A DNA stretch of 64,000 bases from Antedon mediterranea. Taxonomy: Eukaryota > Echinodermata > Crinoidea > Comatulida > Antedonidae. The DNA is taken from the NCBI RefSeq assembly GCF_964355755.1, contig NC_092670.1, positions 7,465,001 through 7,529,000 on the forward strand, written 5' to 3'. Each line of letters begins with the position of its first letter. Position 1 is the first letter of the stretch. The notes under the pieces are model-generated. The model was not told where the DNA came from, searched no databases, and saw only the letters and a list, made by a program, of their open reading frames with translations. Position numbers and translations under genes: made by a program. This document shows positions 22,101-32,180 of this stretch, one piece after another.

Positions 22101-25100
22101 ATAAATCTCTTCATTCTTGCATACACATAATCTTTGAACATCGTTGTGAGGTGGTTTCTGTTGCCAGTTGTTTTATAGCTCCTTTCTACTTTGGGCTAAT
22201 TTAAATTTTCTAGATAACCAATCTTGATACTAGCATGTAAGATATGCCTGGTATTGGCCAAGATGTCAGAAAGTCCAGTCAATGGAATTTGAGAGTAGAT
22301 CCAAAAATAGCCACCTCAATTGGAACCTTAACATAACAATATTCTAATGTACAGTAATAATGTGTGCGTAATCAAAATATTTCTTCAATTCTCCTAGGCA
22401 TATAGGTAAATGTCCTGATCCTGACCCTATACTTGCTCATCTTCCAAAGGTCAGGGAGGTCACTAAACTTCTGACCAGTTCTAAAAGACCATTAGTTGTA
22501 GTTGGCAAAGGTAAGTTAAATTAAAGTATCTGCATTTTGTTCTTCTTGTCTATATACCTTGAATGACATGTGACCATCTAGTTTCTACAAATTATACTCA
22601 TTTGTCCATCATAACAATAAACCTTGTTTTGATTTATATCAACTTATACTGTAGGCTAGATACATATGTTTGTCTTAATTTACAATTATAATGTTTTATT
22701 ACCAGGTGCAGCATATGCAAATGCATCAGATGAAATATGCAAATTTATAAACAAATATGCATTGCCTTTCCTACCAAGTCCAATGGGTAAAGGAGTTGTT
22801 CCTGATGATCATAGGTTATGTGTCAGTGCAGCAAGATCCAAGTGAGTACTGTAGTGCAAAACAAATTTATTTTTCTACTTCATTTATGTTATTTCTTTTG
22901 TTAGTCATTAACTATTAGAAGTATTGTTTATGTTGTTTTGGTAGTGTTAGTCAATGTCTGGGTCCACCACTGATTACCCATTGAATTGTGTTGTTTCTAC
23001 AGAGCTCTTTTAAATGCAGATTTGGTTATCTTGCTTGGTGCTCGTCTCAACTGGATTATGCATTTTGGTCAACCACCACGCTTCAGTCGAACTACAAAAT
23101 TTATCCAGGTCAGTCTTTAATTAAAACTCCACACACCCAACCACTACTAACTCCTACTGACTAGCCAGTTGTCTTGCTTTGTGACTGTCTCCACAGGATT
23201 ATGCATTTTGGTCAACCACTATGCTTTAGTCAAACTACAACTTTTATCTAGGTCAGCCATAACTTTTAACCAGTTCATATTTTGTTCACTCTATGTTGTC
23301 ATTTCTCTCTTTTAAAAAGCAAACTTGACCACTTTCATGTAGATTGATCTCTGCCCTGAAGAACTGTACAATAGTTGTGGTAGTGGTCAGATATTAGGAG
23401 TTCAGGGAGATCTGAAGGCTGTTATGCAACAGGTAAGAAACTCTTATCATCACAACACATCTAAGAAGTAACATAGTTACAATCGTTGCATAATTGATCG
23501 TGTAATAAACCTTTTATATAGATTGTTTAACAGTTTTGTTTTTTTTTTGTCAAATGAAGGTTAGACTTGTTTCTTGTATTTGTAGTTGTTTGGTTGTGCC
23601 AGAATGGTGCAAATACAGAATGGTGTTTGTTGCTATGATTATCCAATATAAACTAGAGGGCTAAATGAATTATAAGCATGGTATAATGAAAAAAATATGT
23701 ATACAATATGTAGAATATGTAGATGATAATGAACTTTGACCATTTTGTTGCAGATCGAGGAGCAAATGTGTATGATGTACCGATCATGGTGTTACCCTAG
23801 CAACACAGAATGGTGGATGATGCTAAGTGAGAAGGTTGAGAGCAATAAAGCTTTAAATCAAAAACTAGCTAAAGTTGAATCTGTACCTATGAACTATTAC
23901 ACAGTGCTACATAGGGTAAGAAAGACTTAAGTCAAACACTAGCTAACATTGAATCTGTACCAATGAACTATTACATAGTGCTACATAGGGTAAGAAATAC
24001 TTAAGTGAACACTAGCAAAAGTTGAATATGTACCTATGAACACAGTGCTACGTAGGATAAGAAAGACTTAAGTAAAAAAATAGCCAAAGTTGAATATATA
24101 CCTATGAACTATGACATAGTCCTACATAGGGTAAAGAAGTAAGAGCCTAAGAGTTTTTAAAATAATTGAAAATTATATGCTGTTCGGTTACCACCTATAA
24201 ATCACCATTTTTCTTTAAATCACTCCCAAACACACTACAATTACACCACAGCTGATCACACAATAGGATGCCTGTTTGAATAAGCTACTACTTTATACAC
24301 TGTTTATATAATCTTATAGCTGAATGTACTCAAATTAAAAATAAAACATTTATTCCTAAAGTATATGTTTCCATTATAGATACAATCTGCAATTCCAAAA
24401 GATGCAATCATTGTAAGTGAGGGTTCTAATACTATGGATATTGGTAGAACTGTTCTGCAGAATTATCTTCCCAAACACAGGTAATAAAGATTCTAATTTA
24501 TTTAATTTATTATTTATACAGTAGAACTTATATTATGTGTACACATTCAGGACCCAACAAAGTGTCTCTATAGGGAGTTTACACTGAATATGGGTTGGTC
24601 CTGGTGTAACATACCAACATATATTTTCCCGTGTTTACTTGACAGGAAAATGTTTCTTTATCCCCTATAGGTGTCCCTTACCAGAGTAGTATTATTAATA
24701 ATTCTATTATTATAGGTTAGATGCCGGAACGTTTGGCACTATGGGAGTTGGACTTGGCTACGCTATTGCTGCTGCTGTTCTAGCTCGCGACCTTTGGCCT
24801 GAGAAGCGAGTGGTTTGTGTAGAAGGTGATAGTGCTTTTGGTTTTTCAGGGATGGAACTTGAAACTGTTTGCAGGTACTTGATCATTTTCTACGATCTAA
24901 TCATTATCAGCGTTATATAACTTGGTACACTATTCAAAATGAGTAGGGGATCAACTACCTGTGTACTGATCTAGGTATGCTGGTTGCTATGTGTCTGTGG
25001 TGGAAGGCCTAAGCTGAATTTCTTCAGTTTTCATTTGATAAAAAAGTGACATTTATGTTTTTCAGGTATCGATTACCAATAGTGTTTATTGTGGTTAATA

Positions 25101-26171
25101 ACAATGGCATAACGATGGGTGTTAATGATGATATTTATAAAAGCATTTCAGTCGAAGACAGACCCACACAGTAAGTGTCTAATTTACTCTTATGTAAATT
25201 TAGGCATAGGTTTATTTTTTATTTTTTACACAGAAGGAGGCCAAAGTTGAATACGTCAACTGTGGACATAGATTGTAATAATATGTTTCTGGATGTGCTT
25301 ATGTTTGGTTAGCATAATGTGGAACCTCCTAAATACAAACCCATATCCATGTGCCGTGTTTGAAAATTCAAAGTGCCCTTTTCAAACTACAGACTAGCAG
25401 TAAAAATGATTGTAGATTTTAGCCAGTATAAAAATACATAATATATGATGTACACAGACTGATATAAACTAAACTATGACATAATATAGTAGTAGTACAT
25501 CAAAATGCCAGCCTCACCCGGCAACCAGCCAATTATAATGTACACTTGTGTAATATATTATTTCAGACTGCTTCCATTTGTGCTGACCCCTGATGTGAGA
25601 TATGATCAAATGATGGAATCATTAGGTGGCAAAGGTTTCTTTGTTAAAACACCAGCTGCTTTAGAGGATGTGCTGGCTAGGTGCTTCAATGGAGATATGA
25701 GGAATGAACCAGTATTAATCAATGTCATGATTGATCCATTTGCTGACAAAAAACCTCAGGTAATTATAATCAAACACAATTACATAACATAAAAGATAGC
25801 ATTGTAGTAACTTGTGTTCAGGAGGAAAAGGACCCGGGTTTAGAACTCTTAAGGGGCCTTCCAACGCTGGGTAGTTGCATTGGACTGTTCATGCTCTGGA
25901 GCCCCATAAGGTTTGGCCTACTTTTGTGATGTGATGAATGTGCTATTGTTATTTCTATCATTAGGTGGCCTGAGATATCCTAGTTATCTAGATTTAGCAA
26001 AGACATCTTTAGGTCTTTGTTAGATCGTTTCTAGACACAACTATACAGTAGTTCTTGTTGCTGTCTTGTGCAATTTTAAAATGTGCATTTTGCAATAGTC
26101 AGTGTAGAAAATAAGGGACCATTACTTTTCCATTGTAGGACTTCCAGTGGCTTGACCGTTCAAAACTATGA
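16167..26171 (+). CDS. HACL1: 2-hydroxyacyl-CoA lyase 1, peroxisomal (17 exons, complete)
   Basis: This ThDP- and Mg-dependent lyase cleaves 2-hydroxyacyl-CoA to formyl-CoA and an aldehyde one carbon shorter, in peroxisomal alpha-oxidation of phytanic and 2-hydroxy fatty acids. Exons: 16167-16229, 18417-18521, 19041-19081, 20194-20274, 21196-21268, 21503-21580, 21794-21888, 22398-22510, 22706-22841, 23003-23108, 23343-23432, 23754-23915, 24380-24480, 24716-24874, 25066-25170, 25567-25759, 26139-26171. All phases join, giving 577 residues (human about 578). The catalytic Glu is E54 in GMRNEQA. The ThDP motif runs from GDS (452-454) to NNN (479-481). The C-terminus is SKL, a canonical peroxisomal signal. 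The start ATG has an AAAATGG context. The motif reads NNNGITMG where human has NNNGIYQG. Two exons have decayed partial copies in the following introns. Homology and full length make this call very secure. Confidence 0.96.
16230..16495. repeat. TAGGCCTA-rich low-complexity block in HACL1 intron 1
   Basis: From about 16270 to 16490 the sequence is almost entirely permutations of CTAGGCCTA, CTAGCCTAG and AGGCCTAG, all self-complementary. The same octamer is scattered through the window, and a second dense patch lies at 31770-32175. It has no coding capacity. Confidence 0.7.
16785..16832. repeat. Short tandem repeat (~23 bp, two copies)
   Basis: The unit TAATATTAATAAAGGTCTG with the following TGAC occurs twice in direct tandem within HACL1 intron 1. 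Confidence 0.7.
17091..18182. repeat. Tandem duplication in HACL1 intron 1, one copy interrupted
   Basis: A two-part segment is present twice. The first part has GAGACTAATCCTAAAGGTAA and AGTGAGAAAGTGCATTAGCA; the second has TCTATATAGGGCATACTGTT. Copy 1 is 17091-17180 plus 17813-17960, split by the element at 17181-17812. Copy 2 (17961-18182) is uninterrupted and so preserves the pre-insertion arrangement. Confidence 0.7.
17181..17812. mobile_element. Element with AGTCGCGTG ends and internal GGTCTGTC repeats
   Basis: The ends read TAGTCGCGTGG at the left and GCACGCGACTTA at the right, short imperfect inverted repeats. The internal direct repeat TATAGTTCACTATGTCGGTC occurs near both ends (about 17200 and 17724), each followed by tandem GGTCTGTC and then CCGGTATCACTATGC. 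The uninterrupted paralogous copy downstream supports insertion. The superfamily is not identified. Confidence 0.6.
19129..19472. mobile_element. TA-flanked MITE in HACL1 intron 3
   Basis: The inverted ends begin GAGTTCTGCAGTG.TGACGTCAC and end with the matching reverse complement ...GCAGAACTC. TA flanks each side (19127-19128, 19473-19474), as expected for Tc1/mariner-type insertion. The ~55-bp terminal repeats also share GGTTGC and GCGCTG blocks. Both arms carry the palindrome TGACGTCA, the consensus CREB-type site. Confidence 0.75.
19640..19955 (+). mobile_element. tRNA-derived SINE, copy 2 (HACL1 intron 3)
   Basis: It has the same body as the copy at 4632-4880 (TTCTGGTGGTAGAAC, TCTTCTCGGATAAGGACT, GGTCCAGTGTACACATAG). 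A fuller 3' part follows, including GTAGGGGGTTACCCCGGTG and a TTCACTAACTGAGTTAGTGA hairpin, and it ends in an (AATAA)n/(AAAAT)n tail at about 19938-19965. The orientation is plus, the same as the host gene. Confidence 0.7.
20405..20536. repeat. 33-bp minisatellite, four copies
   Basis: Four exact-length units of 33 bp start CATCCAGCAAGGAGTTGTAA and end with ACAACCCCCTG. Each contains a GTTGTA..TACAAC hairpin. The unit is 11 codons long and stop-free in some frames, so short repetitive open frames arise on both strands. These are not genes. It lies in HACL1 intron 4. Confidence 0.85.
20600..21075 (+). mobile_element. LINE 3' end with inserted SINE tail fragment
   Basis: AAACTCTGGAACCAACTTCC (about 20618) followed by a Ser/Leu/Phe/Lys-rich frame is the familiar C-terminal end of non-LTR reverse transcriptases (an LWN.LP motif). 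The copy ends near 21075 with GAATAAATATTATTATGAT. Around 20739-20830 lies GTTAGGGGGTTACCCCGGTG, shared with the SINE at 19640-19955. Confidence 0.5.
23189..23258 (+). pseudogene. Decayed tandem copy of HACL1 exon 10 in intron 10
   Basis: About 70 bp closely match the 3' part of exon 10 and its donor (23045-23114), including GGATTATGCATTTTGGTCAA. The copy has an AG (CCACAG) upstream and keeps a GGTCAG donor. In the native frame the final CAG codon has become TAG, so its inclusion would truncate the enzyme. Confidence 0.8.
23864..24135 (+). repeat. Tandem copies of the HACL1 exon 12 end and splice donor
   Basis: The last ~50 bp of exon 12 plus the first ~24 bp of intron 12 are repeated three more times at a spacing of 68-74 bp (starts near 23865, 23939, 24012 and 24080). 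Shared core: GTACCTATGAACTATTACA and GTGCTACATAGGGTAAGAAA. Copies 2 and 4 keep a GTAAG/GTAAA donor; copy 3 has ATAAGA and has lost it. Reading past the real donor at 23916 meets a stop within a few codons (VRKT then stop). Confidence 0.85.
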
Positions 26172-26212
26172 TGCGAATAATGAAACCACAAGATTAAGAG
26201 AGCTGATTGAAA

Positions 26213-26257
26213 AATAAAAGCAGAAAGATTTTATCCAAGATTGATGAGTTGAATAAA
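26213..26257 (+). terminator. Polyadenylation signals of HACL1
   Basis: AATAAA hexamers occur at 26213-26218 and 26252-26257, 42 and 81 bp after the HACL1 stop codon. Both precede the minisatellite that starts near 26290. Confidence 0.55.
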
Positions 26258-26289
26258 GGTGACAGACAAATTATTGCATGCAATATTCT

Positions 26290-26745
26290 TTATGAGGAAA
26301 ATCAATCTCATTTGAGGTTAATCAATCTAATGTGAGGAAAATCAATCTATGGTGAGGAAAATCAATCTAATGTGAGGAAAATCAATCAGATTTGAGGTTA
26401 ATTAATCTGATTTGAGGAAAATCAATCAGATTTGAGGAAACTCAATATAATGTGAGGAAAATCAATATTATGAGGAAAATCAATCAGATTTGAGGAAACT
26501 CAATATAATGTGAGGAAAATCAATATTATGAGGAAAATCAATCAGATTTGAGGAAAATCAATCTGTGAGGAAAATCAATCAGATTTGAGGAAAATCAATC
26601 AGATTTGAGGAAACTCAATCAGATTTGAGGAAAATCAATCAGATTTGAGGAAAAAAAATCCAATGTGATAAAATTAATCTAATGTTAGGAAAATCAATCT
26701 ATTGTGAGGGAAATCAATGAAATGCGAGAAAATCAATCTAAAGTG
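26290..26745. repeat. ~20-bp minisatellite just past HACL1
   Basis: More than 20 imperfect units of about 20 bp are built on TTTGAGGAAAATCAATCAGA. Variants include GAGGTTAATCAATC and GAGGAAACTCAATATAATG, and a partial higher-order pattern is visible around 26430-26560. It begins about 120 bp after the stop codon and contains no gene. Confidence 0.85.
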
Positions 26746-28660
26746 TGCAAAACCTAATTATTTAGAAATTATATCAGCCCAATAATATTTATCCAATTGT
26801 TAAATCATGAACATTACGCAACCTATAACTACTAAATTGTTGTTATTTATTTAACCTGTTGATGATTTTTTGTTAATGTTAATTACACTGACTATCTCAT
26901 AAACTTCAACATTGAAACAAACTTATCATAATAAATATGGTATTGCAGTAATAAAAAAAAAGCGAATCTGCAGTAGAATCATTTTACATGATCCCTAATG
27001 TATTTAAAACAAGAATTTAAGTGTACATTATGTATGTAGTTTTAATTGAAACTGAATTATGTAATTACAGAAAACAATCAGAGTTATTACTGTGAAGTAA
27101 TTTACTACCGAATACAAAATACCAATAATGAAATACTCAGGGAGTCTGTTTGTAGCAGATATCTTATAGTGTAAATGGAGGGATTAATGTTACTAAATAA
27201 AGATTAGTAAAATCAGACTTTGAATAGGCCATTTTGTAGTTTAATCACAAAGTTAATCATGGTCAAATTCAAAGCTGGCAGCCAATTTGACTATGTTTTG
27301 CTTTAAACACATTTTTTCAGATAATTTTTTTTCTCTAATTTGTGACATTAAAATGGCATACAACAACAAAATTATTAAAGTTAAAGATGACACAAAAGGT
27401 GTTTTCATTATATCAATCGTTTTGATGAGAGTTGTAGTTGTCCCCCAAAACACGAAAAATAAAGATGAATGAAATTAAACTTTTGAGTAAGCAAATTTGT
27501 ATTTTTAATCAAGTTATTCATTTCTGCACACAAAAAATAATTTCTAAATTTAACCAAAAACATGTAGGCTTTCTTTTTATTTTTTATTTTATTTGTGATT
27601 TTTTTTTTCAGGTGAATAATTTTATATTCACTTTTTGATCAAAGTGACAGTATTAAAAAAAATCGACGGACATCTAAGTCAAGATATAGCAGTTGAGTAA
27701 ACAAAATGGAAGGTTAATTTATCAAACCAGTTCTTTTCAACTTAAGGAATGGATTTCGATTTAGACCAATCACGACACAATAGATCACCTAAATTTTTAT
27801 AACGCCACATATATTGTAATGTTCAGAGGCCCTTGACAAAGTTAAACAGCAAATGCTTCTATTTGTATAAGTGAGTTTTTTTAAAGATATCTTCTGAAGT
27901 CTTTATGTCTATGGTAATACGTTTCTTAAAATGGTGCATAGGAAAATGCACTTGTGATTGGTCAACTCGTTGCGTTGCATTCAAGTGGGAAACCAAGCAT
28001 TACTTTTAAGCACAAATGCTCAATGGATAGCATTTACTTTTTATAATATTCTTACAAATGGTCCGTGGTGATAATAATCTAGAAAGGCCTTATATAACAT
28101 ATTTATTAATTTCAAATATATACGTTTTTTTTGTTTGTTTTTTGACAAATGTGCTTAATATACAAATAGTTTCAATATAAATTCAAAATATAGTCACTTA
28201 ACATCATTTTGGAAATGGGGTGGAAACATGGGAATATGAGTAGGCATACTTGGAAATTGCACTAATATCAGTTAGCAGTACTTTTTTTACTCCACTTTAT
28301 ATGCAGTTAAATCAATGTTTCTTCATTTATCCATGGTATAATCTTAGCATGAGTACCAATAGTAGTGTGAGGGAGAGTGTGCCTCTCTAAACCAGATTAA
28401 CAACTTGTTGCTTGTCTAATGTTTCTTCATTTATCCATGGTATAATCTTGGCATGTTGAAGAGTCGCACATTGAAATTTATCAAACCACGTCACGTCAAG
28501 AATGGAAATCCACGTCCAGTACAGTAGTGTTGAGTGCTGAAATGGACACGTTGTCAACAACTTCCAACATTGTGCTCCTCATTGTCCTTCAGATGTACAA
28601 TATATAATTCGTCTAACCACTTCTTAACCAATTTGAGCAAGTACGGTAATTAGCCATGCT
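26746..28660. repeat. HACL1-GPCR spacer with a dispersed repeat and a 40-bp direct repeat
   Basis: The stretch 27018-27710 is a diverged direct copy of 31262-31672 on the other side of the GPCR gene (shared GCAGATATCTTATAGTGTAA and AGCTGGCAGCCAATTTGACT). It carries ~285 bp extra near 27325-27610. A 40-bp direct repeat containing TTCTTCATTTATCCATGGTA occurs at about 28313-28352 and 28418-28457, in what may be the GPCR 3' UTR. No coding exon was found. Confidence 0.6.
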
Positions 28661-29590
28661 CTACTGTAGCGATCGACGAATTCTACGTAGAACTGTGTTT
28701 ATTCCGTTTCTAAATGTCTTATTCATTAAACAGTATATCACTGGGTTACATGAAGATGTCATAAACGCCAACCACATTGAAAACGTTTTAAATCCATTTG
28801 GTAAGTGCACTCCCCTTGACTGGCACATCACAACAACTTGGTATGGCAACAACAGCAATATAAAAGTGCCAATGACAATTGCAAACACAAATGCCGATTT
28901 TATCTTAGACCTATAAAACAAATTAGGCCTAGACCTACTTGTCAACGATGCAATGGTTGTAACGTTTTGAACACGTTTCAGATGCTGGAAAGTTAACTTA
29001 CATATATGGTAATACAGTTTGCTTGTTAATAAAATCGGAATAAATACACACAAAACATACACGGACATTGCAAGAATAGCGTTGTCTTGCCACTTAGGTA
29101 GACAAATAAATGAATAAGGAACATATCCGACCTTTCCCAGTCCGAGGATGATGAAAATAAAAGGCTGAATCCATGTCCAACATAACAAAATGATAACATT
29201 TCGTTTGCTCATTTTGGATTCGTAATGTAAAGGGTTGATAATAGAATGATACCGTTCAATTGCTATTGCACATAGAGAAGCTATGCTTGTTAGACAACAC
29301 TGCCCATTCATAGACGAAGATAACTCACAGATCCAGTCTTGTACAAATGGCCATCTGTCACTTATAGAAGCAGTAAGAACAATAGGCATAACTAATAGTC
29401 CAACTAAAAGATCCGCGATTGCTAGATTTGCAACAAAGACATACGTTTTTGTCCGAAGTGATTCCACTGTGTAGATTATACCCAGAGTTAAGGAATTGCC
29501 GATTATTGCAAAAAGCATAATGATGAACAAAATGACAGTCCTGAATATTATTGTCACCGTTGTTGACGATTCGATTTCGGTAGAACTCAT
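28661..29590 (-). CDS. Class A (rhodopsin-like) GPCR, orphan, intronless
   Basis: This is a single 309-codon open frame with the full class A signature. It has GN at 31-32 (N1.50), LAIAD at 56-60 (D2.50), Cys88 (3.25) paired with Cys163 in extracellular loop 2, ERY at 112-114 (R3.50), Trp138, Pro185 (5.50), Pro249 (6.50) and NPVIY at 282-286. The N-terminus is short (~17 residues) and the tail is short and basic, ending RRIRRSLQ. The usual FxxCWxP of helix 6 is FILLLLP, so the toggle Trp6.48 is Leu247. Position 3.32 is Asn95, not the Asp of amine receptors. It is a plasma-membrane receptor, with ligand and G protein unknown. Single-exon receptors of this kind often come from lineage-specific expansions in echinoderms (inference). 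Confidence 0.9.
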   Translation of the reverse strand: MSSTEIESSTTVTIIFRTVILFIIMLFAIIGNSLTLGIIYTVESLRTKTYVFVANLAIADLLVGLLVMPIVLTASISDRWPFVQDWICELSSSMNGQCCLTSIASLCAIAIERYHSIINPLHYESKMSKRNVIILLCWTWIQPFIFIILGLGKVGYVPYSFICLPKWQDNAILAMSVYVLCVFIPILLTSKLYYHICKLTFQHLKRVQNVTTIASLTSRSRPNLFYRSKIKSAFVFAIVIGTFILLLLPYQVVVMCQSRGVHLPNGFKTFSMWLAFMTSSCNPVIYCLMNKTFRNGINTVLRRIRRSLQ

Positions 29591-32172
29591 TGAAGTTTAA
29601 ATCCGTTACACGTCGTCGATGTCTAAGATGTTACTGAGACAGTCAGCAAACAGTAGCAGCACAAAGTTGTCCAATACATTTGTTTTAAGCGTACAACGTC
29701 TAAACGTCTTCAGTTAATTGATTTAGTTTTTCCGATAAACATTATTTATTTTATATGTCCAGGTGATTTCATGCATTGATAACATGTAATTAGAAAGATT
29801 ATTATGTGAGAAAAAGTGAAATTAATCACTCATAATTCAACTTTAACCATTGTTTCCACTATTTGATTAAATTATATACAATTACAACACGGGACAGATG
29901 GTTCATATGGAGACAATCCTTCTTCGTACACGAAATGTAGCCTACTGGTTGCTATAGGCCTAACAAGTATCTTGTAGGCATAATTGTGCATTGTGTCACC
30001 AGGCACACAACCATGGATGTACAAATCTAATTTTATACCTCCATGCACACACCTTCGTCTCATTATCACCGTCATGATTAGTAGGCCTATTATCATTATT
30101 AGCAAGTGGGTAAGCCTAAACTGTAAATATAATATACAGTAAATTAAGTAAAAGTTGATTCACTTGTGTCACAACTCAGAGGGAAATCGACCCAGCAACG
30201 TCAAGAAGTCATATTAGCCTATAGGCCTAATTTAAATAAAAAATTACTAAAAATAATATACAAAACTCTTTTACTGTGCTCATTTGTATCGCTTGCTGAT
30301 TAAAATGCATCCACCAGTGACTCGGAGTGTACGTGTCTAAAGCCTAAACGAAGGTCAATTATAAATAAGGATTCGGATGCACCTCTAACATTTTAAATAA
30401 TGGATCACGGCTTATAACTTTAGTTTAATTATATTCTATAAATTGAAATCATCTTTAATTGTTATTCTTAATCAATTAGTAATTGTATTACATAATACGA
30501 CGACCTATGCCTATAGTACGTCATTACAAATAAAGCTATAATGATGCATGCCTGTATAAGAAATACACACATCAATCTGTTGATATATAGAGTGTTAGTG
30601 AATTGACGCACCACGGTCCCTTTTTTTTGTCAGAAGTCCTTTAATTTTACATTAAACCAATTTGTCTTTTTTTTTTAAGGATAGCAATAATTAAATATTA
30701 GATTGTCACACAACCGCAACTACGGCTCTTTCGGACATGTACATTATTGGAACCACGGTGAACGACTCTCAATAATATATAAAAGTAAATGTAATAATAA
30801 CGTTTGGCAAAACAATTCTTTTCTTTCTAATCCCAACCAAAAAAAAAATCCCCGACAAAAAAAAAACCCATCCAATTCTCAAGCAATAATCAACCATTAA
30901 CAGTAGGCCTATCCCTATTCCAATTATTCTATAACCCCACAAACTTCACAATCGTTCAACAATTTTCTTATTTATGAAACAACTTAAACCCCCAAACAAG
31001 TACATTTACAGAATGAATAATTAAAACAAGTAATAAGAGTACACAATATCATTACTTCTTGTATTCTCCGTCTCCGATGCTGGCATATAAACAAATTAGA
31101 AAACGGATAAAACTTATGTTTATGCAACAACTGCCACACCTCTGCTCCCTCTGCTGTTATCACCAATAATTATTAATTTACTGCAATTGATGTTGCTGTC
31201 ATATAAATAAATTAAAGATCGATAAAAGTTAAAATGTTTCTTGATATCGTTCTGCCATCTCAACAAGTACATTAATTATGTAGTACTTTTAATTGAAACT
31301 GAATTATGTAATTACAGAAAACAATGAAACAGTTATTAATATTACTGTAAGCAATTTACTACCGACTACAAAATACCAATAATTAAATACTCAGAGAGTC
31401 TGTTGTAGCAGATATCTTATAGTGTAAATGAAGGGAATAATGTTACTAAATAAAAAATCAATAAAATCAGACTTTGAATAGGAGGCCATTTTGTAGTTCA
31501 ATCACAAAGTTAATCATGGTCAACAAAGCTGGCAGCCAATTTGACTATATTTTACACATTTTTTTCAGGTAATTTTTGTTAATCTAATTTTTGGTCAAAG
31601 TGATATATTAAAAAAAAACAGGGGGGACATCTTAAGTAAAGATATAGTGGTTGAGTAAACACAATTGAACCTAATTAATAATGACTGGCATATTATGCAT
31701 AGCGCCATCTAGTGTCACTAATTGCTGCCATGGAGTTGTTTACAGAATTGAACAGAGATCGCATCGAGAGCTAGGCCTAGGCTAGGCCGTTAACTAAATA
31801 AGAAAACTGGAAAACATTAATCAAATTCCCTAGGCCTCTTTTTTGGCATACTCTACTTAGACATTAAAATAAAGTCTGTTAAGAGGGTAAGTGAAGGTTT
31901 AAAACAGGATACTGAGATTCCTGATGTATAATTAATCCCCTTGCTAGGCTAGCTAGTTAGGCTACTACTACTACTCTCTCTAGCTAGGCCTAGGCCCCTA
32001 GTCCTACACGCTGTATCACAAGTGAAGTAGTCTCAAAGTCGAAACTGTCTGTGGCCGTATACGGTCACATGACACATGCCCTAGCTATAGGCTAGGCCTA
32101 GCCTAGCAGTAGGTAGGCCTACTAGTCAGCCCTATACATTATATAATAATTATACTATAGGCCTAGGGCCTA
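29591..32172. repeat. Intergenic DNA upstream of the GPCR, with a dispersed repeat
   Basis: The stretch 31262-31672 is the second copy of the repeat at 27018-27710. The segment about 31700-31886 could be an untranslated first exon of the kelch gene, because it ends GTTAAGAGG followed by GTAAGTG at 31887. This is weak. From about 31770 to 32175 the sequence is dominated by TAGGCCTA permutations. Confidence 0.45.
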
Positions 32173-32180
32173 GGCTACCC

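Noticed and set aside
20405-26745. CRISPR-like regularly spaced repeats
   Set aside because: The arrays are contiguous minisatellites without unique spacers in clearly eukaryotic introns and flanks.
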